From NCBI GenBank assembly GCA_030425205.1, contig JAUIAP010000003.1, positions 1 through 64,000 of the forward strand: DNA of 64,000 nucleotides. The letters run 5' to 3'. The stretch comes from Anaerolineae bacterium (GTDB lineage: Bacteria; Chloroflexota; Anaerolineae; Promineifilales; Promineifilaceae). This document shows positions 27,173-36,710 of the stretch, in pieces. Under the pieces are notes generated by a model, which worked only from the letters and a program-made list of their open reading frames with translations, did not search any database and was not told the DNA's origin. A program made the translations under genes and the position numbers. Numbering within the stretch: position 1 is the stretch's first letter; each line of letters opens with the position of its first letter.

Positions 27173-28087
27173 ATGCAAATCAGCGACCACATCCACTTCA
27201 TCCAACGCGGTTGGGAAAATGCCAACGCCATCCTAATTACAGGCGACAAACCTACGCTTGTCGATTCGGGACACGCCAAATATGCTTCCCAACTGCCGGT
27301 ACTGATAGCGCGGGAAGGTGTGGATGTGCGCGCATTGGCGCAGATTGTGAACACCCATTCCCATTGGGATCACACATCGGGCAATGACTATCTGCGCGAC
27401 TTGAGCGGCGCAACGGTTGGGATGGGCGAGTTGACGGCAACATGGATGCGTGAAGAGCGGCGGCATGAAATGTGGTTGAGCTATTTTGGGGTTAATCCGC
27501 CATTGACGTTGCCCGATTGGACGTTTGCGGCAGGCGACCAGTTAGAATTGGCTGGCATAACGTGGGAGGCGGTGGCGTTGCCCGGCCATGCGCCCGATCT
27601 GTTGGGACTCTATCAGGCCGATGACAAGGTGTTAATTTCGGCCGATTCCCTCCTCCCAAACGGGGATTGTGGTCTCATCAATGTCATGGTGCATGGGTGG
27701 GAAGCACTTGATGACGCAATTGCCTCAGCCGACCAAATCGCCAGCATGGACATCAAAATTGTCCTGCCCGGTCATGGTGCGCCGATTACCGATGTCGCCA
27801 GCAACGTCAAGAAATTGCAAAAACGATTGGCGCGTTTCAAGACACAGCCCGCACGTCTCGTTTCCCATTTGGCGCGGCGCGTCGTGATGGCGGCTCTGCT
27901 GGAAACCGATCCGATTGCGGAAAGGCAGTTTCGTGATCGAGTGACGGCGACCGAATGGATTCGAGACTATGCTGGCTATTTGGGAATATCGGCCGAAACC
28001 CTCTACAACCAAACGCTCGATCCCCTCATCCAAAGCGGCGCGATTCGCAATGATGACGGTGTTTTGATTGGGCTGGTTCCGCGCTAA
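27173..28087 (+). CDS. metallo-beta-lactamase-fold hydrolase
   Basis: A 304-residue MBL-fold protein. The zinc motif is H62-x-H64-x-D66-H67 (THSHWDH), followed by a His in LPGHAPD, an Asp in ISADSL and the last His in LPGHGAP, so both metal sites look complete. The C-terminal 80 residues (ARRVVMAALLETDPIAERQF onward) form the helical winged tail seen in LACTB2-like and glyoxalase II-like members. Candidate activities are thioester or phosphodiester hydrolysis; the substrate is not determinable. There is no ribosome site at the ATG, and a CATAAT lies just 3 bases upstream. Confidence 0.88.
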   Translation: MQISDHIHFIQRGWENANAILITGDKPTLVDSGHAKYASQLPVLIAREGVDVRALAQIVNTHSHWDHTSGNDYLRDLSGATVGMGELTATWMREERRHEMWLSYFGVNPPLTLPDWTFAAGDQLELAGITWEAVALPGHAPDLLGLYQADDKVLISADSLLPNGDCGLINVMVHGWEALDDAIASADQIASMDIKIVLPGHGAPITDVASNVKKLQKRLARFKTQPARLVSHLARRVVMAALLETDPIAERQFRDRVTATEWIRDYAGYLGISAETLYNQTLDPLIQSGAIRNDDGVLIGLVPR

Positions 28088-28236
28088 GAATCCTCGCAGG
28101 TTTGCCGTCGCCCAAACGTAGGTTACGCGTGGCGAACTTTTCACCTCCGATTGCGTTTAATAAAGTAGAGACAGCAATTGCGTTAACTATTTTGCAACGC
28201 CGCTGTTTGACAGACACGGCAAATGGCAACACGCAC

Positions 28237-28245
28237 TGCTATACT
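28237..28245 (+). promoter_or_regulatory. extended -10 promoter for the 28273 lipoprotein gene
   Basis: TG-C-TATACT is a near-consensus extended -10 box. It places the transcript start near 28252, after the more upstream ATG at 28102 and just before CGGAGA and the ATG at 28273, which supports that start. Confidence 0.5.
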
Positions 28246-28272
28246 GAATCTACTGACCAATCGGAGACAATC

Positions 28273-30345
28273 ATGCCAACTTTTAGAGACACGCAACCAC
28301 GAATCACATTGTGGAAACATGCTTTCCTGATCTTATTGATCCTCATTCTGGCGGGCTGCAACATGCCGACAGAGGCAACGCTTGAACCCCCGCTTGTGAT
28401 CACGCCATCGGCCGAAATCACAACCGAGCCAACAACACCAGACGTGCAACCGACAGCCACGAATGCAGAGCCAACGGCGATTGTCGATGCGCCGACAGCG
28501 GAACCAACCAACGCAGCGACGGCCATCCCGCCAACGGCATTGCCGACGGAAATGCCAACTGCCTTGCCAACCCTAACCCCAATTCCCTCACCGACAACCG
28601 TCCCACTCAGCGAGCGAATGCCGACCACATTTGATGAGTTAGAATTGTGGCTGTTGGAGGCACGCTTGAGCGGTATGGCAGCGACGGAGGCACATCAACT
28701 GCTCAATGCGGCTGGCTGGCTGGCTCCCGAAGAACGCCCGAGTGAATTCGCGTTTGACTTTCAGGAGATCGATCTCTCTGGCGATGCACGGGCGGAATGG
28801 CTCGTGGTCGTCAAGGTCAAGGACTCCGCGCCATTTTCGACCCCACGTGGGGAGAAGTATGCGGGCAATATGTATGTCGTTGCCGATGATGCGGTGCGCG
28901 CATGGTTTGACAATGTAGCGGACATCACCAATGGGCTGACCCAACGCCCGCAAATTTTAACGACCAACGATCTGACAGGGGACGGCATTCAAGATGCACT
29001 CGTCGAGGGGTTGGGCTGCGGTGCGAATACCTGCTATGGCAAATACCAACTGTTGACCTATCATCTCGGCTATCTCGATGATCTCGCCAGTGCGGAAATG
29101 CAAGACAAACAAAATCCCCATCCTGAGGTGCGCTTCAATCCTGACACGGGTGTATGGCGCGTCGAGTTGAGCGTCTGGAAAGGGTCTGGCATTGATGGCG
29201 TGCGCGAGACGGAGATTTACGCATGGAATGGCAGTGAGCTGGCCCATGTCGAAACGTTGACTGAAGTGCCGGATGATGTCGATTCGCTGCGCGGCTGGAT
29301 TTATGGACAGTGGCAGTCAGGGGCGGATTTTGCAGAGGTGCAGGGGCATTTGCGCGATGCGGGCTGGTTGTTGGAAGGGGACAATTTGGTGGCCGCGGCC
29401 GATCTCAATAACAATACGCTGCAAGAATGGGCATTTGTGATTGTGGACAAACACGCCCAACCCGGTGTGTTTGGCTATCCGAGCAATGTCTGGGTGGTCA
29501 ATCCGCTCAACGTCTACTCTATTGTTCCCGAATTTATGCAGGAAGGCGCATGGACGGTACAGGTGATGCCCGACGTGACGGGCGATGGCGCGCCCGAGTT
29601 TCTCGCCATCGAAGAGATATGCGGCGCACATACCTGTTATCAGACATACTTCATTCTGGCCTATCACAATAATCAACTGATCAACGTCGCGCCGATGGCG
29701 GACGGCGGTGGCTGGAGCATGCAAAATTCGTACAGTGATTGGCGGGTCGAAGATTTCGGCGGTTCCCCTGCATTTTTGATTCATGGCGGGGCGATTGGTT
29801 CGGTGGGTGCGGGGATCGTGCGGACTGTGACAGATGTATTTGTGTTTTCGGCCGAAAATAGCCAAATGAACCATGTCGAGACGATCCTCGATGAAACAAA
29901 TTGGCGACACCACCTACTTTATGAAGCCAACGATAAAAGCCGCAGCGGTCACGCCGCCACCATCGAAACCGGCATCGCCCTTTACGAGCGCGTCATTGAA
30001 GACGATACACTTGAAGATTACAGTCACTTTTTTGAAGTGGGCGAAGATGTCCCCCGTAACGACATGAACCAATACGCGGCCTTCCGATTGATCCACACAT
30101 GGCTGCGACCCGGCGACACGACCAACGCCAACAACTGGCTGTCGTACTTGCAAACAAACTATGCCGGCACGCCGATCACATTGGCGGCGACTGCAATGAT
30201 GGATGAGCACGCAATCTCAACATCGCTCGATGCGGCCTGTGGCGCGGCGCAAACGGTGTTGGCAGGATATGATGAGCCGACGGGTGTTTTGATCGATATG
30301 GGGTATGGGAATCCAAGTTTAGGGGCGGATTCATTGTGCCCATAG
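28273..30345 (+). CDS. lipoprotein with Thr/Pro-rich stalk and duplicated FG-GAP-like domain
   Basis: A 690-residue lipoprotein. The frame is open from 28102, but this ATG has a ribosome site (CGGAGA) and opens a signal peptide ending in LILAGC. A stalk rich in Pro, Thr and Ala (about 40-120) follows. The body then has two similar halves. The first has WLLEARLSG, NAAGW, SGDARAEWLVVV, TGDGIQDALVEG and CGANTCYGKYQLLTYH; the second has WIYGQWQSG, RDAGW, NNTLQEWAFVIV, TGDGAPEFLAIEE and CGAHTCYQTYFILAYH. The Asp/Gly loops recall calcium-binding FG-GAP/VCBS blades. Function is unknown; a surface ligand-binding or sensory role is inferred. Confidence 0.8.
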   Translation: MPTFRDTQPRITLWKHAFLILLILILAGCNMPTEATLEPPLVITPSAEITTEPTTPDVQPTATNAEPTAIVDAPTAEPTNAATAIPPTALPTEMPTALPTLTPIPSPTTVPLSERMPTTFDELELWLLEARLSGMAATEAHQLLNAAGWLAPEERPSEFAFDFQEIDLSGDARAEWLVVVKVKDSAPFSTPRGEKYAGNMYVVADDAVRAWFDNVADITNGLTQRPQILTTNDLTGDGIQDALVEGLGCGANTCYGKYQLLTYHLGYLDDLASAEMQDKQNPHPEVRFNPDTGVWRVELSVWKGSGIDGVRETEIYAWNGSELAHVETLTEVPDDVDSLRGWIYGQWQSGADFAEVQGHLRDAGWLLEGDNLVAAADLNNNTLQEWAFVIVDKHAQPGVFGYPSNVWVVNPLNVYSIVPEFMQEGAWTVQVMPDVTGDGAPEFLAIEEICGAHTCYQTYFILAYHNNQLINVAPMADGGGWSMQNSYSDWRVEDFGGSPAFLIHGGAIGSVGAGIVRTVTDVFVFSAENSQMNHVETILDETNWRHHLLYEANDKSRSGHAATIETGIALYERVIEDDTLEDYSHFFEVGEDVPRNDMNQYAAFRLIHTWLRPGDTTNANNWLSYLQTNYAGTPITLAATAMMDEHAISTSLDAACGAAQTVLAGYDEPTGVLIDMGYGNPSLGADSLCP

Positions 30346-30350
30346 ATCGT

Positions 30351-33323
30351 CTAATGGGGTGAGGACATGGTCGAATGAGGGCTCTTACCCGCGCCATTGA
30401 TCGCCTTAATGATATTTTCGATGAATTCGTTAAGGGGTAGCTCTGGGACCTGTGGCGCGGGGAGCGATTTTAGGTGATATTCGGCCGATTCTCTCAGCCA
30501 TTCCGAACTACCCTGATGGGTTGCAACATAGCCAAACACCTCAGCCGCCCCCGCCCTATCGTCCAACGCCAACATTAGCTCCCCCGCAATCAGCACAATG
30601 TATAGCGTGTTGGCGATATGCTCAAAACGCAACGCCTGCGTCAGTCCCGCGCAGATTTTTTCCGTCGCCTCTGCGTTGCGACCTGTTCGCAGAAATGCCG
30701 CGCCCCAAATTGCAAATAGTTCGAGATTGAGACGAATATCCCCCGTGCGCTCCATCAACGCTTGGCTGGCACGGCAATAGGCAAATGTGTCATCGTAACG
30801 CCCCGTGCGCAGCGCAACATCCGCCAAGTTGGTGGTGGCAACCATCGCATTAAGCGGGCGATCCCACTTTTCGGCCTCATTTGCGGCCCGTTGAAAGTAG
30901 TCACTCGCCTGATCTGGCTCCCCTTTTTCCAAATAGAGCAAGCCCAAATTGTTGGCAAAGTTGATCGCGCCATCGTGGTTGTCGTTCGTCTGACAGAGGG
31001 CGTAGCCGCGTTTGAGCAGTGCCTCCGCCTTTTCCAGCTCGCGCACAAGCGTGTACAGACCGCCGAGGTTAGACAGCGGGCGCACGATGCCAAAGGTGTC
31101 GCCAACCGCTTCATGCAACTCAATGCTGCGCTGTCCAAACTGGATGGCGGTCGGATAATCCCCTTTGATTTTATAGGAGATGAGCAGCACGTTGGCGACG
31201 GCCGACTGTAGTTTGACCACTTCTGTCGTGGGTTGCGGAATCGCTTCTAAAACACGCCATGATTCTGCGGCGCGATTGTGTCCGCTGGTGGGACGGTTGC
31301 TGCGGAAGTGGGTGACCGCATCGGTATAGAGAAATTGTGCCCACTCCTCCGCACTATGATTGACAAATAGCGGTCGCGCAGCGGTGAGCATCTCTTCAAA
31401 GTCGGCATAGCGATTTTTGCGCGTCACGTGTCGCACGAGATCGGGCAGAATCGCCGAGAGTGCGTCGATATCGGCTTGCGCAACGGCAAACGCCCACGCA
31501 GCTTGCAAATTCTCAAAGTCGACGCGCACCTGCTGGGTCACATCGAGCGGCGCGATGTTGTCACCGCCGTAATGGTCGTTGAGCCATGCGCGGAAGTAGT
31601 CGAGATGCCGCTGTTGGGTGGCGGTCGGTTGGGCGAGATCATCAGAGCGCAGCTTTTCGGCCGAAAATTGCCGCAACAATGGATGTTGGCGCAACTCGCC
31701 ATCACCTGTCGTCTGCACAAGCGACTTGTTGACCAGCCGCGCCAGCGTTGCCCGTGTTGCCCCCGTGACCGTTTGTGCGGCTGCATACGAGAAGAAGCCA
31801 CGCAAAACGGAGAGCTTTCTGAGACAGTCCTGCTCAGTCACGCTCATTTTTTGCCATGAGTAATTGAACAAGGCATGGATACTGCGTTGGCGATTCGGCC
31901 GATTGCGCTCATCCAACTGCAACAGATCAAAGTCGATGGCGAGCGAGTCGGCGATATTGGCGGCCGACTCACTGTCTGTCCATGCGGCTGCCATTTCCAA
32001 CGCGAGCGGCAGCCCATCCACCAGTTGGCAGATGCGCGTGACGGCGTTCGCATCCCGTACGTCCGCGCCGATCCGTTGCGCCGCAGCGATAAAAAGTTGA
32101 CCGCTGGGCGTTGTAAAGACGGACTCGGCGGCCGACGCATCTGGATAGGCGAGCCCGCCCAGCGAAATGATCTGCTCTTGTCGCAAGCGCAAGCGTTCGC
32201 GGGAGGTGATCAGCAGATGGATGTTGTCTGTCTCGGTCAAAATGCGATCCAGCAAGAGCGCGGCGTCGAGTAGATGCTCAAAATTATCGAGAATGAGCAG
32301 CATTTCACGTTGGGCGAGCTGTTCCAACAGCCACTCTTCGGGCTTATCTGTCTCGGCTTGCGGCAACATATCCGCTTGCGACAGGATTGAAATCAGCGCG
32401 TTGACAACGGCTCGGTGCGCGTTTTTTCCGCGCACCGCATCGAGCGAAACATAGCCAACACCATTCAGAAAGTGCTGGTTTAGTTCACGTCCAACAGCGA
32501 TGGCGAGACGGGTCTTGCCGCTGCCGCCAATACCGGTCAAGGTGATGAGGCGTTGGGTTGGGATGCGCGATTTTAGATCGCTGAGGCGTTCAGATCGGCC
32601 GAAAAATGGCTCACTCTCTGCGGGTAAATTGTCACGCGGTTGGGAGCGTGCCGCCTTGATCTGCTCGGCCAAACGCAACGTTTGCGCCATCGGTTCGACA
32701 CCTAGCTCCTCCTCTAAGATGGCCGCACACAGTTTGAACTGATGCAACGCTGCTGCGTAATCCCCTTGCCGCGCATGCAGGCGCATGATGTGGCGATGGG
32801 GTTCCTCACGCCATGGTTCCAGCTTGCATAGTTCACGCCATGCCGTGATCGCATCGACCGTCTCGCCCGCTTGCTCAGCAGCGAGTGCGCGTTTTTGCCA
32901 CGCCGTGACAGCCAACAGGCGCAACTGTTCGCGCTGGCGCAACTGCCACTCCTCAAATTCGGGGGAGTCGGGAATGTAAAAGCCGGCGAGAAAGTCGGCC
33001 GTGTAAACGGTGGGGTCGTTATGCTGGCGTAGTTGGGTGGTGGATGATTGAATTTCGGCCGATAGTGCCACTGTTTTGCGCGTCACATCGAGCGCATCGG
33101 GCAGAAGCTTACCGATGTTATACAAGGCGGAGCGCAAACTAGCCTTCGCTTTACTATCATCCGTATCGCCCCAAAGCAGTCCCGTCAGATAGTCACGGGC
33201 ATGCGTCTCTCTCGTTTCTGCAACGTAGATGAAGAGTGCCAATGCTTTTTCGGAGATAAATCCACTAATCTGTTTGCCGTCTTGCCAAACAGAAGGGTAA
33301 CCAAATAAGTTTAGTTCAATCAA
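30351..33323 (-). CDS. SARP/BTAD-type transcriptional regulator with NB-ARC-like ATPase and TPR array
   Basis: About 990 residues. The N terminus has the OmpR-like winged helix of SARP proteins (LFGYPSVW, then KALALFIYVAETRETHARDYL). A BTAD helical domain follows, ending in LEEELGVEPMAQT. The STAND/NB-ARC ATPase has Walker A TGIGGSGKTRLA near residue 265 and Walker B LLILDNFEHLL. The last third is TPR repeats (GLLYLEKGEPDQASDYFQRA). Such proteins switch on transcription on ATP binding and ligand sensing. The frame is open to 33428, but AGG at 33333-33335 and the start of the winged helix favour TTG 33323. It diverges from a small protein and a lipoprotein, which are plausible targets. Confidence 0.88.
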   Translation of the reverse strand: MIELNLFGYPSVWQDGKQISGFISEKALALFIYVAETRETHARDYLTGLLWGDTDDSKAKASLRSALYNIGKLLPDALDVTRKTVALSAEIQSSTTQLRQHNDPTVYTADFLAGFYIPDSPEFEEWQLRQREQLRLLAVTAWQKRALAAEQAGETVDAITAWRELCKLEPWREEPHRHIMRLHARQGDYAAALHQFKLCAAILEEELGVEPMAQTLRLAEQIKAARSQPRDNLPAESEPFFGRSERLSDLKSRIPTQRLITLTGIGGSGKTRLAIAVGRELNQHFLNGVGYVSLDAVRGKNAHRAVVNALISILSQADMLPQAETDKPEEWLLEQLAQREMLLILDNFEHLLDAALLLDRILTETDNIHLLITSRERLRLRQEQIISLGGLAYPDASAAESVFTTPSGQLFIAAAQRIGADVRDANAVTRICQLVDGLPLALEMAAAWTDSESAANIADSLAIDFDLLQLDERNRPNRQRSIHALFNYSWQKMSVTEQDCLRKLSVLRGFFSYAAAQTVTGATRATLARLVNKSLVQTTGDGELRQHPLLRQFSAEKLRSDDLAQPTATQQRHLDYFRAWLNDHYGGDNIAPLDVTQQVRVDFENLQAAWAFAVAQADIDALSAILPDLVRHVTRKNRYADFEEMLTAARPLFVNHSAEEWAQFLYTDAVTHFRSNRPTSGHNRAAESWRVLEAIPQPTTEVVKLQSAVANVLLISYKIKGDYPTAIQFGQRSIELHEAVGDTFGIVRPLSNLGGLYTLVRELEKAEALLKRGYALCQTNDNHDGAINFANNLGLLYLEKGEPDQASDYFQRAANEAEKWDRPLNAMVATTNLADVALRTGRYDDTFAYCRASQALMERTGDIRLNLELFAIWGAAFLRTGRNAEATEKICAGLTQALRFEHIANTLYIVLIAGELMLALDDRAGAAEVFGYVATHQGSSEWLRESAEYHLKSLPAPQVPELPLNEFIENIIKAINGAGKSPHSTMSSPH

Positions 33324-33494
33324 TATCAATAACCTATGCAGATTCGCTTGAATTTTAGCACATCGCTGTGCGGCACTGAACACGCACATGCAGCACGTTT
33401 GGTTTACAAAATTGCACGATTTGACCAAGCTCTATTCACGATGAATTGACGATTCGCGCTCATACTGATGGGGAAATTAGCAAACAGACAAGTC

Positions 33495-33698
33495 ATGTTC
33501 AATTACACCTCCTCACACGTTTACCTATTGCGCTCATGGCATGAAGATGGGCAATTGCGCTTGCGCTTGGAAAACCCTCATTCAGGGGAACACCATACCT
33601 TTGACCACATCGACACGCTCAACGCATTCTTGGCGCAAACGTTTGGAGCGGATGAACAGACACCGATCAAACATGGAGATAAAAAAGATGACTGCTAG
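33495..33698 (+). CDS. small conserved protein, 67 residues
   Basis: Function is unknown. The sequence SHVYLLRSWHEDGQLRLRLE, then NPHSGEHHTF, then LNAFLAQTF reads as a small beta-rich domain. It recalls short Chloroflexota proteins of the form YLLRLW...LEdPhTGERhgF..LdaLfaFL. The ATG at 33495 is chosen over an in-frame upstream start at 33468 because the conserved part begins here. Its last 11 bases overlap the start of the lipoprotein gene, which suggests translational coupling. It lies divergent from the BTAD/ATPase regulator. Confidence 0.6.
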   Translation: MFNYTSSHVYLLRSWHEDGQLRLRLENPHSGEHHTFDHIDTLNAFLAQTFGADEQTPIKHGDKKDDC

Positions 33699-35001
33699 AA
33701 CTGTAAACGGGATTTGGAAATTCCACCATCAAATTGGCATTGTATTTATGATGTTGCTTTTGCTGGCACTGTCGGCGTGCGGCGCGGGTGAGGCGATTGT
33801 TGAGAAGGGGATTGGGGAGGTTGTGGATCGTACCGTTGGAGAGGGGACGATGGCGACGGTTGAGTCGGCTTCGACACGGATTGTCGAGGCGGCGGCAACT
33901 CAGCAAGTTGCACACGATACAGATGGGGATGGACAAATCAGTGAGGCGGAGCAAGAGGCGATACTCAACGCACCGGGCGGAATGCCGACCAACCCACTCG
34001 ATCTGACGTTGGGTGTGGTGGCGGAAGACAACGCGATGCAGGGAACATTTGGCCGACACTACCGCGCCAGTCTACCCGCAGGCGCGATCACAACGCTGCA
34101 AATGACCAATCTGGGTGATCCCGATCTCTATATAACGGTGAGTAATTTGCCGTATGGGGTCGATCTACCTGAAACTGTTGGGGGCGGCAAAACGGTTGAG
34201 GCGACATTTATTGTGGGTGATGAGACCGATCTGTTGGTGAGCGTTTTGACGATTTTGGGGCAGGCAGATTTCGAGCTGTTGGTTTCGGCCGAAAATCAGG
34301 ATGACGCTGCCACCGGCGGCGACGGCGGAACCCGTGATGAACCAACCAACATCGATCCAGCGACCGGATTGGCCGGGCTGTTTGGCGGAGATGACGACGA
34401 AGATGCGTTCCGCATTCGTGTGCTGGCTGCAAGCTATAGTGAAGTAACCGTCACAAACACGGCCGAGAACAACGATCCCATCTACTTCTTTGTCGAGACG
34501 ACGGACGGCTATTACAACGAATCGTCCGCGATTTTACCGGGTAATAGTGCAACGCTTGTCACGGCTGATGCAGTTGAGCATTTCACGACGATTGTGGTAC
34601 GGGGTGAAGATAGCGGCGGGGCGTACATGATGGATGTGGTCGTTTCGGCCGAAAATGACGCGGACAGCGGTGGCGATGTCAGCGATATCCAGTCACAGGC
34701 ACACTCCGTCGCGGCCGGTGCAACCATCGTTGGCACGTCGATTGCGGGAGACACCGATTGCTATCGTGCAACGTTGGGCGAGGGTGCATCTGTCGAGATC
34801 AGCGCACCAGCGGAACAACCATATGAAGTTTCAGCCTCATTGAACATCTACACGGCGAATGGTGATTATCAGAATAGCGGATCGGCCGATTACGGCGGCA
34901 CGACTGCGGTGGAAGTTGGTGAAGCTGGCGAATATGTGCTGTGTGTCAACGCCTCAAACTACTATCCATATTCAGCCTACGAACTAAATTTGGCACCCTA
35001 G
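33688..35001 (+). CDS. lipoprotein with EF-hand-like loop and PPC-like beta domains
   Basis: About 437 residues. The ATG at 33688 has GGAGA 8 bases upstream, inside the end of the preceding small gene. A signal peptide ends in LALSAC. An Asp-rich loop DTDGDGQISEAEQEAIL (about 85-100) looks like a single EF-hand or dockerin-type calcium site. Then come three beta domains of the prepeptidase C-terminal (PPC) kind, each with a DPDLYITV/DAFRIRV/DTDCYRATL strand and ending in LLVSAEN, VVVSAEN or ELNLAP. The SAEN ends in two of them are encoded by the TCGGCCGA palindrome. It is probably a surface-binding lipoprotein, possibly controlled by the divergent regulator. Confidence 0.82.
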   Translation: MTARTVNGIWKFHHQIGIVFMMLLLLALSACGAGEAIVEKGIGEVVDRTVGEGTMATVESASTRIVEAAATQQVAHDTDGDGQISEAEQEAILNAPGGMPTNPLDLTLGVVAEDNAMQGTFGRHYRASLPAGAITTLQMTNLGDPDLYITVSNLPYGVDLPETVGGGKTVEATFIVGDETDLLVSVLTILGQADFELLVSAENQDDAATGGDGGTRDEPTNIDPATGLAGLFGGDDDEDAFRIRVLAASYSEVTVTNTAENNDPIYFFVETTDGYYNESSAILPGNSATLVTADAVEHFTTIVVRGEDSGGAYMMDVVVSAENDADSGGDVSDIQSQAHSVAAGATIVGTSIAGDTDCYRATLGEGASVEISAPAEQPYEVSASLNIYTANGDYQNSGSADYGGTTAVEVGEAGEYVLCVNASNYYPYSAYELNLAP

Positions 35002-35071
35002 TCTACTCGTCAAGAATTGGCATCATTTGGCAAGTACGCCGCACCTATGGCGCGGCGAAGAAAGAATTTTC

Positions 35072-35107
35072 GTGGGAATATGGGGGCAGATGCCCCCATA
35101 TTCCCAC
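35072..35107. repeat. 17-bp perfect inverted repeat (hairpin)
   Basis: GTGGGAATATGGGGGCA (35072-35088) pairs perfectly with 35091-35107 across a 2-base loop. There is no T run, so it is not a normal terminator. It starts a run of four hairpins before the gap terminator. Confidence 0.85.
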
Positions 35108-35121
35108 AAATAGCTGCAAAC

Positions 35122-35170
35122 AACGCGCTTGAGCGCGTTTCGTGTATCAGCCTTCGGCTTTAGCCGTAGG
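35122..35170. repeat. two adjacent REP-like hairpins
   Basis: AACGCGC-TTGA-GCGCGTT (35122-35139) is followed by CCTTCGGCT-TT-AGCCGTAGG (35151-35170, one mismatch). Both fit the look of bacterial REP-type palindromes in spacers. Confidence 0.7.
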
Positions 35171-35198
35171 AATTTGACAAAGTCTCTATTTATGCAAC

Positions 35199-35230
35199 AA
35201 AAAAGCCCCGTCAACTGACGGGGCTTTTTT
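35199..35230 (-). terminator. gap terminator (bidirectional shape)
   Basis: A 15-bp stem AAAAAAGCCCCGTCA/TGACGGGGCTTTTTT with a 2-base loop lies 20 bases beyond the GAPDH stop. It has a strong GC stem and T runs for both strands. Confidence 0.92.
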
Positions 35231-35249
35231 TATCAGGCAATTTTTATCA

Positions 35250-36245
35250 CTATGACAATTTTGCCGCGATCTCTAAAGCTTTACGCACCATCTGGTTGGT
35301 GTAGCCCCACTCGTTGTCATACCATGCCAATACTTTGACGAGGTTGCCATCGACCACTTTGGTCATGGCGAGATCAACGATAGAACCGTGTGGATCACCG
35401 ATGATGTCCGTGCTGACAAATGGTACTTCGGTGACTGCCATAACGCCCTTGTACTTGCCCTCAGCTCCTTCACGCAGTGCGTTCTGGACTTCCTCAACGG
35501 TCGTGTCTTTTTCAGTCAGGAAGGTGAGGTCAGAAACAGAGCCAACGGGAGTTGGAACGCGCATTGCAATACCGTCAAATTTGCCAACATATTGTGGCAA
35601 TGCCTTTGTCGTTGCAACGGCCGCACCTGTCGTCGTCGGAACAATGTTGATAGCAGCGGCGCGACCACGTACATACGCTTTGCTTGGCTGATCGACGATC
35701 CCCTGATTGGCGGTGTAGCCGTGAATCGTGGTGAGAATCGCTTTTTGAATGCCAAAAACTCGGCCGATAATTTCAACAACTGGCGTGATGCTGTTGGTCG
35801 TGCAAGAAGCGCAAGAGATAACGTGCGTATCTTCTGGCTCGCTGTTCACACCGTAGACAACGGTTGGCGTGTCATCCTTTGCAGGAGCGGAGATTAGCAC
35901 ATACTTTGCGCCGCCTTCGATATGCAGGCCAGCCTTCTCTGTGGTCGTGAATACACCAGTGCTTTCAAAAACGATGTCCACATCATCTCGGTCCCATGGC
36001 AGGTCAACGGGGTTGCGTTCGCTGTAAAAAGGAACGACCTCATCGCCAATGTGCAGCTTGCCATCAGCATAGGAAACATCTTTTGGATAGCGTCCATAGA
36101 CTGAATCGTGCTTGATCAAATAGGCGATATTTTCGGGATCGGCGATGTCGTTTACGCCAACCAAGTTGAGTTCGGGGGTGTCCATTACGACGCGCAGTGT
36201 GGCGCGGCCGATACGTCCCATTCCGTTAATTGCTACGTTTGCCAT
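35250..36245 (-). CDS. gap: glyceraldehyde-3-phosphate dehydrogenase, type I
   Basis: A 331-residue glycolytic enzyme. It has the Rossmann start VAINGMGRIGRATLRV, the catalytic Cys in SCASCTTNSITP with the His of LTTIHGYT, and the C-terminal WYDNEWGYTNQMV. D-type residues after the second strand (VGVNDIADPEN) suggest NAD+ preference. The frame allows an ATG three codons upstream (36254), but AAGGAG is then only 1 base away; the second ATG has a 10-base spacing and is chosen. It is a single gene with a strong terminator, divergent from dnaA across the oriC-like spacer. Confidence 0.96.
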   Translation of the reverse strand: MANVAINGMGRIGRATLRVVMDTPELNLVGVNDIADPENIAYLIKHDSVYGRYPKDVSYADGKLHIGDEVVPFYSERNPVDLPWDRDDVDIVFESTGVFTTTEKAGLHIEGGAKYVLISAPAKDDTPTVVYGVNSEPEDTHVISCASCTTNSITPVVEIIGRVFGIQKAILTTIHGYTANQGIVDQPSKAYVRGRAAAINIVPTTTGAAVATTKALPQYVGKFDGIAMRVPTPVGSVSDLTFLTEKDTTVEEVQNALREGAEGKYKGVMAVTEVPFVSTDIIGDPHGSIVDLAMTKVVDGNLVKVLAWYDNEWGYTNQMVRKALEIAAKLS

Positions 36246-36570
36246 TGTTTTCATGCTCCTTACAATTTACCGAACAACACGAAGAGATGACGAATTCTCA
36301 ACCAAATCGCGGTTAAGAGAAGTGTTCTGCTCATACGTGCGTTCTACCACAGACAAAATGTTGCTGTGTCTTATGTCAAAGTTTTCACTGATTTCCATGT
36401 GGGAATTGTGCAGCATTGGCGTGGAAATAGCCAACAGCCTATTTTTATTCTAAACAGGCGGTGTAGGCAAATATTTACCGACTAATAACGCTCATATAGA
36501 GAAAGTTCCTATATTTTTACGAGTCCCCAACTTATCTAACCCCCATACACGCAAATCCCATATATGGGGG

Positions 36571-36579
36571 TGTGGATAA
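36571..36579 (-). promoter_or_regulatory. DnaA box
   Basis: TGTGGATAA is an exact match to the TTATCCACA consensus on the minus strand, about 300 bases upstream of dnaA. Confidence 0.75.
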
Positions 36580-36681
36580 CTTTAGTTCCCGTAAGTTATG
36601 GTTCAATTTTTACTATGCGAATCGGCCGAAAATTTTAATGTTGACGATCGGCCACTTTGCGTCATTTCTCCATTTCGTGCA

Positions 36682-36710
36682 TTGCGTGTGAGATACCGTT
36701 CTGTTAGAAT
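36682..36710 (+). promoter_or_regulatory. candidate dnaA promoter
   Basis: TTGCGT (36682-36687) and TAGAAT (36705-36710) are separated by exactly 17 bases, which gives an mRNA leader of about 165 bases before dnaA. Confidence 0.5.
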
